Assembly (NCBI GenBank): GCA_026119935.1
Contig: JALRMH010000001.1
Coordinates: 1,798,001 to 1,862,000, forward strand
Direction of reading: 5' to 3'
Source of the DNA: Endothia cerciana
Lineage: Eukaryota > Ascomycota > Sordariomycetes > Diaporthales > Cryphonectriaceae
DNA length: 64,000 bases
Below are positions 10,324-20,954 of the stretch, in pieces. Under the pieces are notes generated by a model that did no database searches, had not been told where the DNA came from, and worked only from the letters and a program-made list of their open reading frames with translations. Positions within the stretch are counted from its first letter, which is position 1. Every line of letters begins with the position of its first letter. The translations under genes were made by a program, and so were the position numbers.

Positions 10324-13187
10324 ATGCCTTCCTCCGATAAGGGACCTCTCATCGAGCCCGTCGATGGCATAGGCAGCCCCAGGATGTCCCACGAGTCCAA
10401 TTCGTCTGTCTCGACCACAAGCATCGTGTTCGATCGCATTAGCGAGCGACTATCGAGCCAGAACCGCTCCTCCTCCAAGCGCCGTACCCCCCCCAGCCCT
10501 CGTCGAGGCCATGCCGTACCATACGCCGACGATGAGAACCTTTCCGACTTCAACGAAGATGATCCCCTCAAGGAAGAGACCTCCAGCGACCTGGAGACTG
10601 GCCCCTTCCTCGGGACTGGCGCAGCAGTCACAGGATCCAACCGGATGGACAAGAAGTTGAAGCGCATGGTCTTCCTCCTCACCGGCGTCTTCGTCGCTGC
10701 CTGGGTCGTCGCGTTCGCCGTATTCGTATCCTCCAAGTCCTACATGCATACTTCCACCTTCGAACACGATCCACAAGCTACCGTATCGCGGGGTAGTGGT
10801 AAGAAGCTCACCCTAGACACCATAATGTCGGGCTCATGGATGGCCAACACACATACCCTCGCGTGGGTGGCGGGCCCCAACGGGGAAGACGGACTGCTGT
10901 TGGAGCAGGGAGACTCTACGGAGGGATACCTGGTAGTAGAGGACGTCAGGAACAAGAACCCAGAGCTGGCTCCTAGCGTGGGCACCGCGGAGACCAAAAT
11001 CCTGATGAAGAATGGCTGGCTTACCTACGGCGGGTACCAGCACCAGGCCATCGTGGCAACACCCTGCGCCGACATGAGCAAAGTCCTCGTGAGCAGCGAC
11101 GACGAACGAGTCTTCAGGCATTCCTCCACGGCCAAGTACTGGATCTTCGATGTGGCATCGCAGAGCGCGGAGCCGTTAGTCCCTGGCGACGCCGACGCGA
11201 TCATCCAGCTGGCGAAGTGGAGCCCAGCAAGCAACGCGGTGGCCTTCGTCAGGGACAACAATCTGTTCGTGCGTTTCGTCGGGTCGCAGGAGCTGCGGCA
11301 GGTCACAAACGACGGCGGTGAGAATCATTTCTACGGCCGCCCCGACTGGGTGTACGAGGAGGAGGTTCTTGGTGGCGATACTGCCACTTGGTGGTCCCAG
11401 GACGGGAAATATCTCGCCTTCTTCCGGACGAACGACACTGCGGTCCCCGAATACCCAGTACAGTACTTCATCTCGAAGCCCAAGGGCAGCCAGACGGAGA
11501 GCTCTGACAGCTACCCACAAGAGATGAAGATGAAGTACCCCAAAGCCGGCGCGCCGAATCCAGTCGTGGACCTGCTCTTCTACGACGTCGATCGCGGTGA
11601 CCAATTCGAGGTTAATATTGACGGCGGCTTCGCAGACGACGACCGTCTGATTACGGAAGTTGTTTGGGCTGGCCGGAATGTGATAATCAAGGAGACGAAC
11701 CGCGTGTCAGACATCATGCGCGTCGTCCTTGTGGATGTGGCTTCCCGCACGGGCAAGACCGTCCGGACTGATGATGTTGGCAAGCTCGACGGCGGCTGGT
11801 TCGAGATATCACAGAACACGCGCTACATCCCGGCCGATGTCACCAAACAACGGCCGCACGACGGCTACATTGATACTATAGTCTATGAGGACGGTGACCA
11901 TCTCGCCTACTTCACCCCGCTCGACAACCCAAATCCCATCATGTTGACGAAGGGGAAATGGGAGGTTGAGCAGGCCCCCTCCGCTGTGGACCTGAACAAG
12001 AACCTTGTTTATTTCACTGCGACCAAGGAGTCCCCGATCCAGCGACACGCATACAGTGTCAAGCTTGATGGCACCGGGCTCGAGCCTGTGACGGATACCA
12101 GCACGGAGGGGTACTACGCCCTGTCCTTCTCCACCGGTGCCGGATATGCCTTGGTAAATTACCAGGGCCCAAACATCCCGTGGCAAAAGGTGGCCAGCAC
12201 ACCAAGCAACTCTGAAAAGTATGAACACGTGGTCGAGAAGAATGACGACCTTGCGGATCGTGCTAAGAAGTACGAACTGCCGATCAAGATCTATGGCACC
12301 CTGAAAGTGGATGAAGGGGTCGAGCTGAACTACGTCGAGCGACGTCCTCCGCACTTCAATCCCAAGAAGAAGTATCCAGTTCTATTCTTTCAGTACAGCG
12401 GCCCAGGCTCGCAGTCAGTCACTAAGAAATTCGCCGTGGATTTCCAATCAAACATCGCTAGCCTGGGATATCTCTGTGTCACGGTCGACGGCCGCGGCAC
12501 CGGCTTCATAGGGCGAAAGAACCGGGTGCTAGTCCGTGAGCACCTGGGCCACTGGGAATCGCACGACCAGATTGCGGCGGCAAAACACTGGGCATCCCTG
12601 CCCTACGTTGATCCGGCACGCCTCGCCATCTGGGGCTGGTCATACGGTGGTTTCAACACGCTCAAGACGCTGGAGCAAGACGCCGGGCAGACATTCAGCT
12701 ATGGCATGGCTGTGGCCCCCGTGACGGACTGGCGGTACTACGACTCGATATACACGGAGCGGTACATGAAGACGCCTCAAGAGAACGAGGAGGGTTACGA
12801 GGGGACGGCCATCACCAATGCCACGGCGCTCGGGCAGAATAAGCGGTTCCTGATCATGCACGGTACAGGGGATGACAACGTCCATGTGCAAAACACGCTG
12901 ACCCTTCTTGACAAGCTGGACCTGGCCAGCGTGGAGAACTATGATGTGCATGTGTTCCCGGACAGCGATCACAGTATTTACTTCCACAACGCCAACAAGA
13001 TCGTGTACGAGAGTAAGTCGTGGCTGCCCTGGCTCTGTTTCTCCAACACGTGATCGCTAACATATTTACAGAACTGCAGAACTGGATCATCAACGCCTTC
13101 AACGGCGAGTGGCTGAAGGTCGACCATGCGGTGCCCATCGACAAGAAAAGAAGCATTGTAGCCGAGCTTGAGATCCCGAAGGAATGA
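10324..13187 (+). CDS. dapB: Membrane dipeptidyl aminopeptidase (DPP IV family, DapB/Ste13 type), 934 aa
   Basis: Exons 10324-13012 and 13072-13187. This type II membrane serine exopeptidase removes N-terminal X-Pro or X-Ala dipeptides in the vacuole or late Golgi. An acidic, Ser-rich cytosolic tail (~1-112) precedes a membrane anchor (about 115-136, MVFLLTGVFVAAWVVAFAVF), then the beta-propeller and a C-terminal S9 hydrolase domain. The catalytic triad is visible: Ser773 in GWSYGGF, Asp850 in GTGDDNVHV and His883 in DSDHSIYF. WVYEEEVLGGD carries the Glu pair that binds the substrate N-terminus. The 59-bp intron has a GCTAAC branch; splicing gives VYEKLQNWIINAFNGEWLKV, as expected. The ATG at 10324 (ACCATGCC) starts a normal-length protein. 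Whether it is the vacuolar or the pheromone-processing Golgi form cannot be decided here. Confidence 0.93.
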
Positions 13188-13231
13188 AGCTGTTGGACTG
13201 GCGTGTGTCGCCGCTGGCGTCTGGGTGCGTT

Positions 13232-13262
<31 letters not shown>

Positions 13263-14307
13263 CAATAGAAGACATTGGCATGGCGTCCGGCTGGCATCAC
13301 TCTACCTAAAACGTTTGACTCTGGTGTACCTCCGTTACCGAATACGGAAACGAGTCGCCCCTGTTGGATAATACATATGCATACACCTGGATGCTAAAAT
13401 AAATCCATTCTACCACATAACCATATACCGTCCTCACGGTCCCATCCAGGCGTCGAACTCCCCCAAGAGGGGGTAATCATATCATGACCGCTTACCAAAC
13501 CGTCGACTCGGCGCCAAGGATCAACTCTTGGCAGGGCTGGATGGAGATGGAACTGGGGTGATGAGTTGCTGGGGAAAAACCTTGCGATGGAGTGGCCTGC
13601 CTTGCCTTTGTGGTGGTACGTTTTCGGTCCGCCGTGCAGTCGGCACCTGGACTGTCCCGTGCAGGAAGCCGATGCTGCATACACGTGCAGGTTCGCCCAC
13701 GCAGTGGTCTTCACGAGGTGGCCGTGGCATCGTATAAAGGGGTCAAATCAATTTGGCTTTCGGCAGTGCCAGAGAACCCGATAACAAACTTTATTTGACG
13801 TACCATGTTGCCTATCCGGAATGAGCTTCCCAGCCTTGGTGAGGCCCGTCAGACAGGAATAACCTGGCGAGACGGCCAGGAGCCACGCTACCCTACCAAA
13901 ATCCCACGGAGATGATGTTGGACTCCACGAAATGCCCGCGGGCCCGACTTTTTGTCGTTGTTTTTTTTCTTCCCCGATACGTGTTTCGAAACACTCAGGT
14001 TGTGGATCAGGACGCACTTATTCCCCTTTCATTATCTCGGAGGGTGCAGTCCCTTAAGCCCCTGCCAGGCGCAGCGACATCACCCCTGTTCATGTATATT
14101 CTTCCAGATTCAGCCGGCGATCATCTCCGCCGTCGATGACATCGAAATAGTACGCTGCGCAGTACAAAACGGACAGGTCGCCCAACGCTATAGCAGATCT
14201 TGAGGATCTCGTGTAGGAAGCTTCTGAACCTGCCGTCTTCTTTTCTCCCGCCCGCTCTCGTTTTTTGACTCTTCTCCCAACCGGCCGGTCCTCACCTTTC
14301 TTCCGAG
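13188..14307. other. Intergenic region with a poly(T) run
   Basis: No supported gene. A 28-nt T run occupies 13235-13262, just after the peptidase stop. A C5/G5 hairpin lies near 13459-13473. The final 100 bp are CT-rich, as in many fungal promoters. Confidence 0.55.
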
Positions 14308-15296
14308 ATGTTTTCTCCTGTCCTCCTCCTCGCCCTCGGCGCCTTCGCGGTATCCGCACTGCCCGCCGCACCCCACGCCACGAACAGCAGCGACCCGGGC
14401 ACGATAAAGTGCCCCATCGTCCTCGACGGCCGCGTGCCCTCCAACGCGACCCTCGACGAGTTCGACTCGGCCAACGGGATCTTCAGCCCGGACTACGTCA
14501 AGGGCAACAACCTCTCCTGGAGCGACATCCTGCTGTTCCCCGCGGCGGTGCCCGCCTCGCGCTTCGACAGCGCCGGCGGCAGCTACAAGCCCCTCGAGGT
14601 CACCATCAGCAACACCTCCGTCTTCCAGTCGCAGTACGGCTTCCGGCGGGCCGGGCTGCAGTTCGCGGACGACACCAACACGGGCAGCCCGGGCTACGCA
14701 GGGGTGACGACGCTGCACTGGAGCGTGAAGCAGGACCCGGCCCGCGCACTGAACCTGAGCCACGAGTACCTCAACGTGTGGCACGAGAGCGCGGACTACA
14801 GCGCGGACCAGATCATGTTCCAGACGGGGCAGATGATCGATACACCCAGCCTGCCGAAGGACACGTTCAAGATCTTTGACCGGAACTCGAAGCTACTGTG
14901 GAGCACGCCGATCGACGAGACGGAGTGGCAGAACTTTGCGGTCACGCTGGATGTGACGGCCAAGTGAGTCGTGCCCCTTTTTTGATCTGGTTCACGACAT
15001 TGGTGACCTTTGGCCCTACATAATACTGACTGAACCTCCTCTTTTTTTTTTTGGCTCTTCTGTTCAGCACCGTCCAAATTTACTACTCCCAAGGCACGGA
15101 CGCCCTGGCGGCTGTCACTAACGCTACTTCGGCTGATCTGTCCGGCGAGGGCGAGTTCCAGATCGGCATACTCAAGAAGCCCACCGGGACCTCTGATGTC
15201 GTCAACGCTGGGTATCAGGAGGCCCCGTTCGAGGAGGGCCAGATCTACGGCGGTCTCTTTGTGGAGGATAGCACCGGTGGTTGTGTGTCTCTGTAA
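14308..15296 (+). CDS. Secreted glycoside hydrolase family 131 protein, 294 aa
   Basis: Exons 14308-14963 and 15068-15296, with a 104-bp intron. GH131 enzymes act on beta-1,3/1,6- and beta-1,4-glucans and are secreted by plant-associated fungi. A signal peptide (MFSPVLLLALGAFAVSALP) is followed by the family pattern: CPIVLDGRVP, FSPDYVKGNNLSWSDILLFP, GFRRAGL, LHWSV.QDP.R.LNLSHEYLNVWHES, QTGQMIDT.SLPKD, FAVTLDVTANTVQIYYSQG, LKKPTGTSDVVNAG.QE and IYGGLFVEDSTGGCVSL. Length and single-domain build (no CBM1) are normal. The odd point is Gly116: I remember FRRAEL at this place, with a conserved Glu that may be catalytic. His152-Glu153 and His159-Glu160 are kept. Confidence 0.9.
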
Positions 15297-16340
15297 AAAG
15301 GAACCAACCCCCCCCCACCCCCCCACCCGACGGATCCGGCCAGATATGTAGGACGGCGTGTAAATAGGCTTTCGAAGGGAAATAGACTTATACCTCATTG
15401 AACAAAGTAAGCTGGGTGTTCTAGGATGAGAACAGCCTGGTCGCCTACCTTGGTCCTGCCACAGACTTCGCGCTACAAGGTGGCCCATCGATATTTCAAG
15501 CGCCATCAGACTTGTGGTTCCTGGCTCGTCAGACTTCGAACCTTCAGTGTGCTGTGCGCTCTTTCAGCGCCCACACTATTTCTTCACCAACGACCGGAGG
15601 GAGAAGCCAAGGCGGCTTGTGCCAATACCAGTCACGGGCTGTCTCCTGAGCGATTACGCCGCTTTGGTCGCGATTCCGCATCGCGCAAAGATTACTATCA
15701 CATGTCACCACTTATCAACCCCGAGTAGCACCGCACTAATATAGTAGTATCAGAAGCTGAACTTATGCCCGTCGCCGGTGTTACTAGCATCTTGTCAGCT
15801 TTGTTATGTTCCGCGCCAACTCCTCTGGAACAAACCCATATTGTGCATAGTCAACACCACGCCCCTCGACCATCCTTGCAGAGCACATGCTAATGTGCTG
15901 CCTACCCGAGGTCAGCTATAGGCACTAGATAGAGTGCAGACCTTTTCGACACCTCACCATGTGAATACGAGGATTTCTCCCAGACTACGATCAAAACTAT
16001 CACCATACCGGCCGGATAGAATGAAGACTATATCCACCATGGTAAGGTCTGACTAGTTCAAGGAAATCTGTAGCCCAACAAGTGTGCGCGCTACGCCGCT
16101 CATGCTCGATCTGCCTCCTTCCCTCCGCTGTTGGGAGATATGTCAACGCATCATAGCCTCTCGACAGTGGCGGTCTCAGAGATTTAAATATCTTGGTGTT
16201 CTCGTCCGTGTGGGATGAAAGCGTATCTTGCTCTCTCGCCGAAGAGGAGACACATTGTCCTTTCCTGCACATCCACTGCCCCAGTATACCTTCGTTATCC
16301 TGCCCTAAAAGATCATCTGCCCCCCCCCCCCCCAAAAAAA
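15297..16340. other. Intergenic region
   Basis: No supported gene. It includes a C-rich stretch after the GH131 stop and a run of about 13 C plus 8 A directly before the WSC start. Confidence 0.55.
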
Positions 16341-17311
16341 ATGTTTATGCAAATCGTTGCCACAACCTTGCTTGCGGCCTTCGGGTCTGCCACGGTCATC
16401 AACACGGGCCACCTCGGCTCTCGAGGCCTGTCCGCCCGGGAGCACCTCCCGACGGACTGGGCCTACCAGGGCTGCTGGACCGGAAACGTCGACAGCCTCG
16501 CCAACAAGGCCTCCTTTGTTGATCAGGGCGGTATGACCCAGGGTTCTTGTGCCAGCTTGTGCGGCGCAAATGGCTTCACGGCCGCTGGTATCGCCAAGGG
16601 CGGCGAGTGCCACTGCTGGGACTACATGAGCGTTGAGCCAGAGCAGCTGACCCAGCTCCACGAGGAGGCTTGCAACCTGCCCTGTGCGGGAGGCGACGGG
16701 AGCCAGGCCTGCGGTGCCGTTGACGAGGATCACGCGGTCGTCCTCGTCCAAGATGAGGCGATGAGAGCTTCTGAAGGCCTCTGGGCCCAGAGCGGTCTTC
16801 AGTACGCAGAGCTGTCTGCTGCGGAGGCTGCGTCCGGGTGCCCAAAGTGCCCGAGGTGTGACCGGTGCCCAAAGCCTTGCCCCTACCCGCCCAGGCTGCC
16901 TACGCTCTATCCAACCAGCTGGAATTCGGCAACGAGCACGACCACCTCTGAGGTGAGTTCCACTTGACAGCAGCTAGCCGTGTCTTTCACTGTTGTGTCT
17001 TGGTGTCCAGAAGCTCACAGCATCCTCAGGGTACGTCGACCACATCGACCACGTCCACCACGTCGACCACATCGACCACGTCGACCACGTCGACCACGTC
17101 GACCACGTCCACCACGTCCACCACGTCGACCACGTCCACCACGTCGTCCACCTCAACCACCTCAACAACGTCGACCACCTCGACCACCTCCGATGTTGGT
17201 AAGTCTCTGCCCTGTGGCGTCCTTTCGCGAGTATAGTTCGATATCTGAGGATCTTGTATGCTAATAAAAGCAGTCTGGGCCTATGCCACCCAACGCCCCG
17301 ACTGGGTGTAA
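16341..17311 (+). CDS. WSC-domain secreted/cell-surface protein with Ser/Thr repeat tail, about 272 aa
   Basis: Proposed exons 16341-16952, 17030-17198 and 17274-17311. A signal peptide (MFMQIVATTLLAAFGSA) precedes one WSC domain (residues ~34-130): YQGCWTGNV, MTQGSCASLC, AAGIAKGGECHCWD, CNLPCAGGDGSQACG. A cysteine-proline cluster (CPKCPRCDRCPKPCPYPP) follows, then a (Ser-Thr-Thr)n stalk. WSC domains bind wall carbohydrates; in stress sensors they sit outside a membrane helix. Here no helix is found: the third exon gives only VWAYATQRPDWV before a stop. The protein may be secreted or broken, or a distal exon was missed. Both internal introns keep phase and have good sites (CAG acceptors, GTAAGT donor, GCTAAT branch). 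The start ATG could instead be 16347. Confidence 0.7.
17031..17195 (+). repeat. Short tandem repeat encoding (Ser-Thr-Thr)n
   Basis: Tandem ACGTCGACC and ACGTCCACC-like 9-mers fill most of the second exon of the WSC gene. Synonymous wobble differences between units preserve Ser/Thr. Confidence 0.9.
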
Positions 17312-18231
17312 CGGTGAGGACCTATAGGCCGGGTTCGAGGCGCAGCCCACGCCCGGTGACGCTGCCAACGGCAGGTGGGCCGTCCTCACATCTGTCGCTC
17401 GGAGCGGATCCTTGGCCCCGACGAATCAAATGAACCAGACCCTGTGAACTATTTCTTCGTTTCTTTCAACGATATCCTCATGCCCATCGGCCTCCGCACA
17501 CTTTGCTGCTGAACACAACGGCTTCTTCGCAGCGACCTCCTTCTATTTTTTAGTCGGTCCAAGAGCAAGTAGTGGCGGAGCTCGGCTACGAGACCTTGAT
17601 GATATAAGGTAGTTGCAGCGTTTTTGGTCCTAGGGTCTGATCCGGCGTATTCGGTACTAGGCTTTGTCCATCTGTTGCGGGTTAAAGGAGGCGAGGCAGC
17701 GAGGCTTCTGATATGGATGACCAGGTTTCTGTCGGCCGTGATCTGATTACTCTCCCATTGTCTGCTTCATCTGATTGCATCCATTCATTATCACAGATCA
17801 TTCTTTACAAGACCACGGCATATAAACAGACATCACCGGAGAATTATGACATTCATTTATATTGCTCTTGACACCGGGGCGGGAGAGGTTGGCTGTCATA
17901 AGCAGCTAGTGATATTGATGAACTGAGCTAAGATAATGAAGAGGTTAAGGCTTCAGTTAGAATTATAGGGAGATCGGATCTCGGGCGGCTTTCGGGTGCT
18001 GCCATACAGTACTGAGCGAACAGTACGCTGGGGGCCCCACGCCTAGATTTCTTGACCAGATCATCATTAATACCAATCACCCGCTAGGCCGACTTAGATA
18101 TTTCCGGATGTACTATCCGCCGTAGCCTAGCCTCCGGAGGGTCCTCTATACAAGTTTGGGGGTGTCTTGCCTACTAGATTCTTCTCGATAACGAGCGCCG
18201 TGGATTCCTGCAAGACACCCTCCGGGCCAAT
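17312..18231. other. Intergenic region
   Basis: Nothing supported. The 17280-17345 stretch contains GGTTCGAGG, but no tRNA fold can be drawn around it. Confidence 0.5.
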
Positions 18232-19707
18232 ATGGACCGCGACGAAGAACTTGGACAAATAGGCTCCAACAATCCTGCTATGACAGTGCCCACCAGCTCG
18301 GCAGTCCCAATATGTAATGGTATCCCCAACAACTGCCACAAGAGGGATCAAGCCCAGCGACCAGGCCCGGCATCGGCACATTCGCAGCTCCAAGCGACGT
18401 CTACTTCTAGCAGTTCTGGTAGCGACAGAATCACCCACAACAATGAATTGGATAGGTACATCGACATCTCGAACCCAGCCGGCGCCATTGAACTCCATGG
18501 AAGCCCGGACCCTGCGGCGAACCAATGTGCCTCCATGTATGATCGGGGCTGGCGTCGCGTCGTCCGGAATTTCTCTCCCTCCTGGTTCAGCACGACAATG
18601 GGCACAGGCATTGTTTCTCTGCTCCTGATCACGATTCCCTTTCAAGCCACCTGGCTGTATTGGCTGTCGGTGATATTCTTCGTGCTCAATACCATCATAT
18701 TCACCGCCGCTCTTGTCATCTCCCTTCTGCGGTACATCCTCTACCCCGAGATATGGACTGTGATGATCCGCGACCCCACAAATTCTCTGTTTCTAGGAAC
18801 CATCCCGATGGGCTTCGCGACTTTGGTGGAAAGCTGGTACTTCCTCTGCTGCCCGTACTGGGGTAACTGGTCCGTGATCCTGGCCTGGATAGCCTGGATG
18901 GTCGACAGCGTTGTGGCGTTCGCCGTGACCGTCAGCCTCATGTTCCTGCTCATGTCCGAGAGCCACCAGAACCAGCTGGACCGCATCACGGCCGCGCAGC
19001 TGCTCCCCATCGCGGCAACAATCGTGGCTTCCGGCGCCGGCGCCGAGGCTGCTGAGCTGCTGATGCGCATCGGTTACCCGGACCAGGCGCTGGGCACGTT
19101 GGTCACCAGCTACGTTATGTGGGGGATGGCGACGCCCTTCGCGATGACGGTGCTTGTCATGTACTACCAGCGCCTGGCGCTGCACAAGCTGCCGCCGCGT
19201 GAGATCATCGTGAGCAGCTTCCTCCCGCTCGGCCCGCTGGGCATGGGCGGGTATACCATCTCCTACGCCGGGAGAGTGGCCCGCGAGCTTCTGCCGCAGG
19301 TCGACCTGCTCGGGGAGGTCCCCATCGCCGGTGATGTGCTGTACGTGATGGGTATGCTGGTGGCATTGGTCATGTGGGGGTTCGGGATCGTGTGGATGTT
19401 GTTCGCACTGGCAACGATCTGGTCATCCAGGCCATTCCCGTTCAATATGGGCTGGTGGGGGTTTACGTTCCCGCTAGGCGTGTTTTCTGTCAGCACCATT
19501 AACTTTGGGACAGAGATGCCGAGTATGTTCTTCAAGGTACTAGGTACGATCTTTAGTGTGGCCGTCATATTGCTGTGGTGTGTTGTTGCCGCAGGTACGG
19601 CTAGAGGGGCTTGGAGTGGTCAACTGTTCTACGCGCCTTGCCTGAAGAATCTGCCACAGGCTCAGCAGGGGAAGAAGGCTGCAGCAGAGGGAGACCGCGG
19701 CGTATAG
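18232..19707 (+). CDS. ssu1: Ssu1/Mae1-type plasma-membrane transporter (TDT family), 491 aa
   Basis: Single exon. The protein belongs to the tellurite-resistance/dicarboxylate transporter family, whose fungal members export sulfite (Ssu1) or carry malate (Mae1). The signature FSPSWFSTTMGTGIVSLLL opens the first membrane helix at about residue 115. Around ten hydrophobic segments follow, with family marks such as PMGFATL, ATPFAMTVLVMYYQRLALHKLPP, PLGPLGMGGYTI and WWGFTFPLGVFSVST. The sequence looks closer to Ssu1 than to Mae1, but substrate cannot be settled by reading. The first ~100 residues are polar and Ser-rich. A second start at residue 103 (MYDRGWRRVVRNF) would give a compact transporter. 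Confidence 0.85.
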   Translation: MDRDEELGQIGSNNPAMTVPTSSAVPICNGIPNNCHKRDQAQRPGPASAHSQLQATSTSSSSGSDRITHNNELDRYIDISNPAGAIELHGSPDPAANQCASMYDRGWRRVVRNFSPSWFSTTMGTGIVSLLLITIPFQATWLYWLSVIFFVLNTIIFTAALVISLLRYILYPEIWTVMIRDPTNSLFLGTIPMGFATLVESWYFLCCPYWGNWSVILAWIAWMVDSVVAFAVTVSLMFLLMSESHQNQLDRITAAQLLPIAATIVASGAGAEAAELLMRIGYPDQALGTLVTSYVMWGMATPFAMTVLVMYYQRLALHKLPPREIIVSSFLPLGPLGMGGYTISYAGRVARELLPQVDLLGEVPIAGDVLYVMGMLVALVMWGFGIVWMLFALATIWSSRPFPFNMGWWGFTFPLGVFSVSTINFGTEMPSMFFKVLGTIFSVAVILLWCVVAAGTARGAWSGQLFYAPCLKNLPQAQQGKKAAAEGDRGV

Positions 19708-20954
19708 GGCTTAGAAAAAAAAAAAAAAAGCGACTATCCGAATAAAGATGGTAGATGCCTCATGTACAAACGATCCCGGGTATCCCACTGCGCGGCCATT
19801 GTATCCAGCCACACCCAGACCACGGCATACAGTCCTGCATATTTTGAAGTCCTGTGAGCTGCTTGAGCCTACCGTCGGTGTTTCTCTGGACATGCCCTAG
19901 GCCTCAGAAGAGACAACATCAAGAATGGCACGCCTTGCCTATGCCATGTTGTCGGCATTCCATGTCAGAAGTTAGGTTCTATCATTTGGGTGGTGTCAAA
20001 TTCTAAGGTTTAATTAGTAAATAACTTATAGGGCAGTAATATGACTAGTGAGTGTCTGTGGTAAATTCTAAGGCAGCGAGGCAGCCCATATTGGACACTT
20101 GACAGCCTGAGAGTCTCTCACCAGTACCTTTCATGTTTGTGTTTGAACCCGCCACAAGGCTAGCCTTGTCAACGCTGAAAGGGCTGCCATGTGTGATTTT
20201 AGGGTCATGATATATCGGAATGGAGGCAAGGACTGGCTCTAAGGCAGAGTGGAGGAGGGTCTTGGCCGGCTCCAGCTCCAGCATCACAAGTTGTCGTCGT
20301 CGATCCTGCAGTGAAGCTATCCCGAGTCCATCCACGCATGAACAGGGGCCTGATAGCTTTACATAAGCAATAGCCGGTGACACCCCTTTCGGCCTAGTGC
20401 GCAGTAAGATGGCCTGGGCGTCGGGCAGGGGTTGGCAGAGCGGCAGGCAGCTCGTGGCCTGTGTGTTGGTAGCTGCGTCAGGGAGGTCCCGACCCATCAT
20501 GGTAACAGGTAGCCAGAAGTTCGTCGCACCCTTAGCTGGTCTACCACGTTTAACCACCCACCTAATCCATCACATCTTCGACCCTTTCACGACCACTGGC
20601 GTCCCTCCTTTGACACTGATTCACGGGGAAGGCACAATCGTGGCCGGATTTGATTGATACCAAATACTTTTCAGTTCCGCCGCGGTCGTTATATTTCTCT
20701 TGATTCCCCTACCCCTTTCCTGCCTTTGCGCCCAACTCTGCCAGCAAGCTAGGACCACGGACAGGCAACCTCCTCTTATCGCGCCCACCTTCGCTTCTAT
20801 CTCCTGCTGCCTCGTCGACGACATCGATCCATCGTCGTCTTCTTCCTGTGCAGCAGTCCTCCCCACCACCCCGCCGACACCGCCGCGATCTGTGAAACCC
20901 ATCTGACCTGGGCTTGGACACTGTTTCGCTCCGCGCGAGCTGGCGCATGTCAAC
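19708..20954. other. Intergenic region and clathrin promoter
   Basis: No supported gene; a 15-nt A run follows the transporter stop. The last 300 bp upstream of clathrin are C/T-rich. Confidence 0.55.

Noticed and set aside
13440..13530. Possible tRNA with a long variable arm on the minus strand (CCCCC/GGGGG hairpin followed by GTTCGA)
   Set aside because: No T-stem or acceptor stem can be formed around the GTTCGA loop.
17275..17350. GGTTCGAGG as a possible tRNA B box
   Set aside because: No matching A box or cloverleaf in either direction.
20045..20557. 170-codon minus-strand frame upstream of clathrin
   Set aside because: No recognisable domain; it overlaps the likely clathrin promoter.
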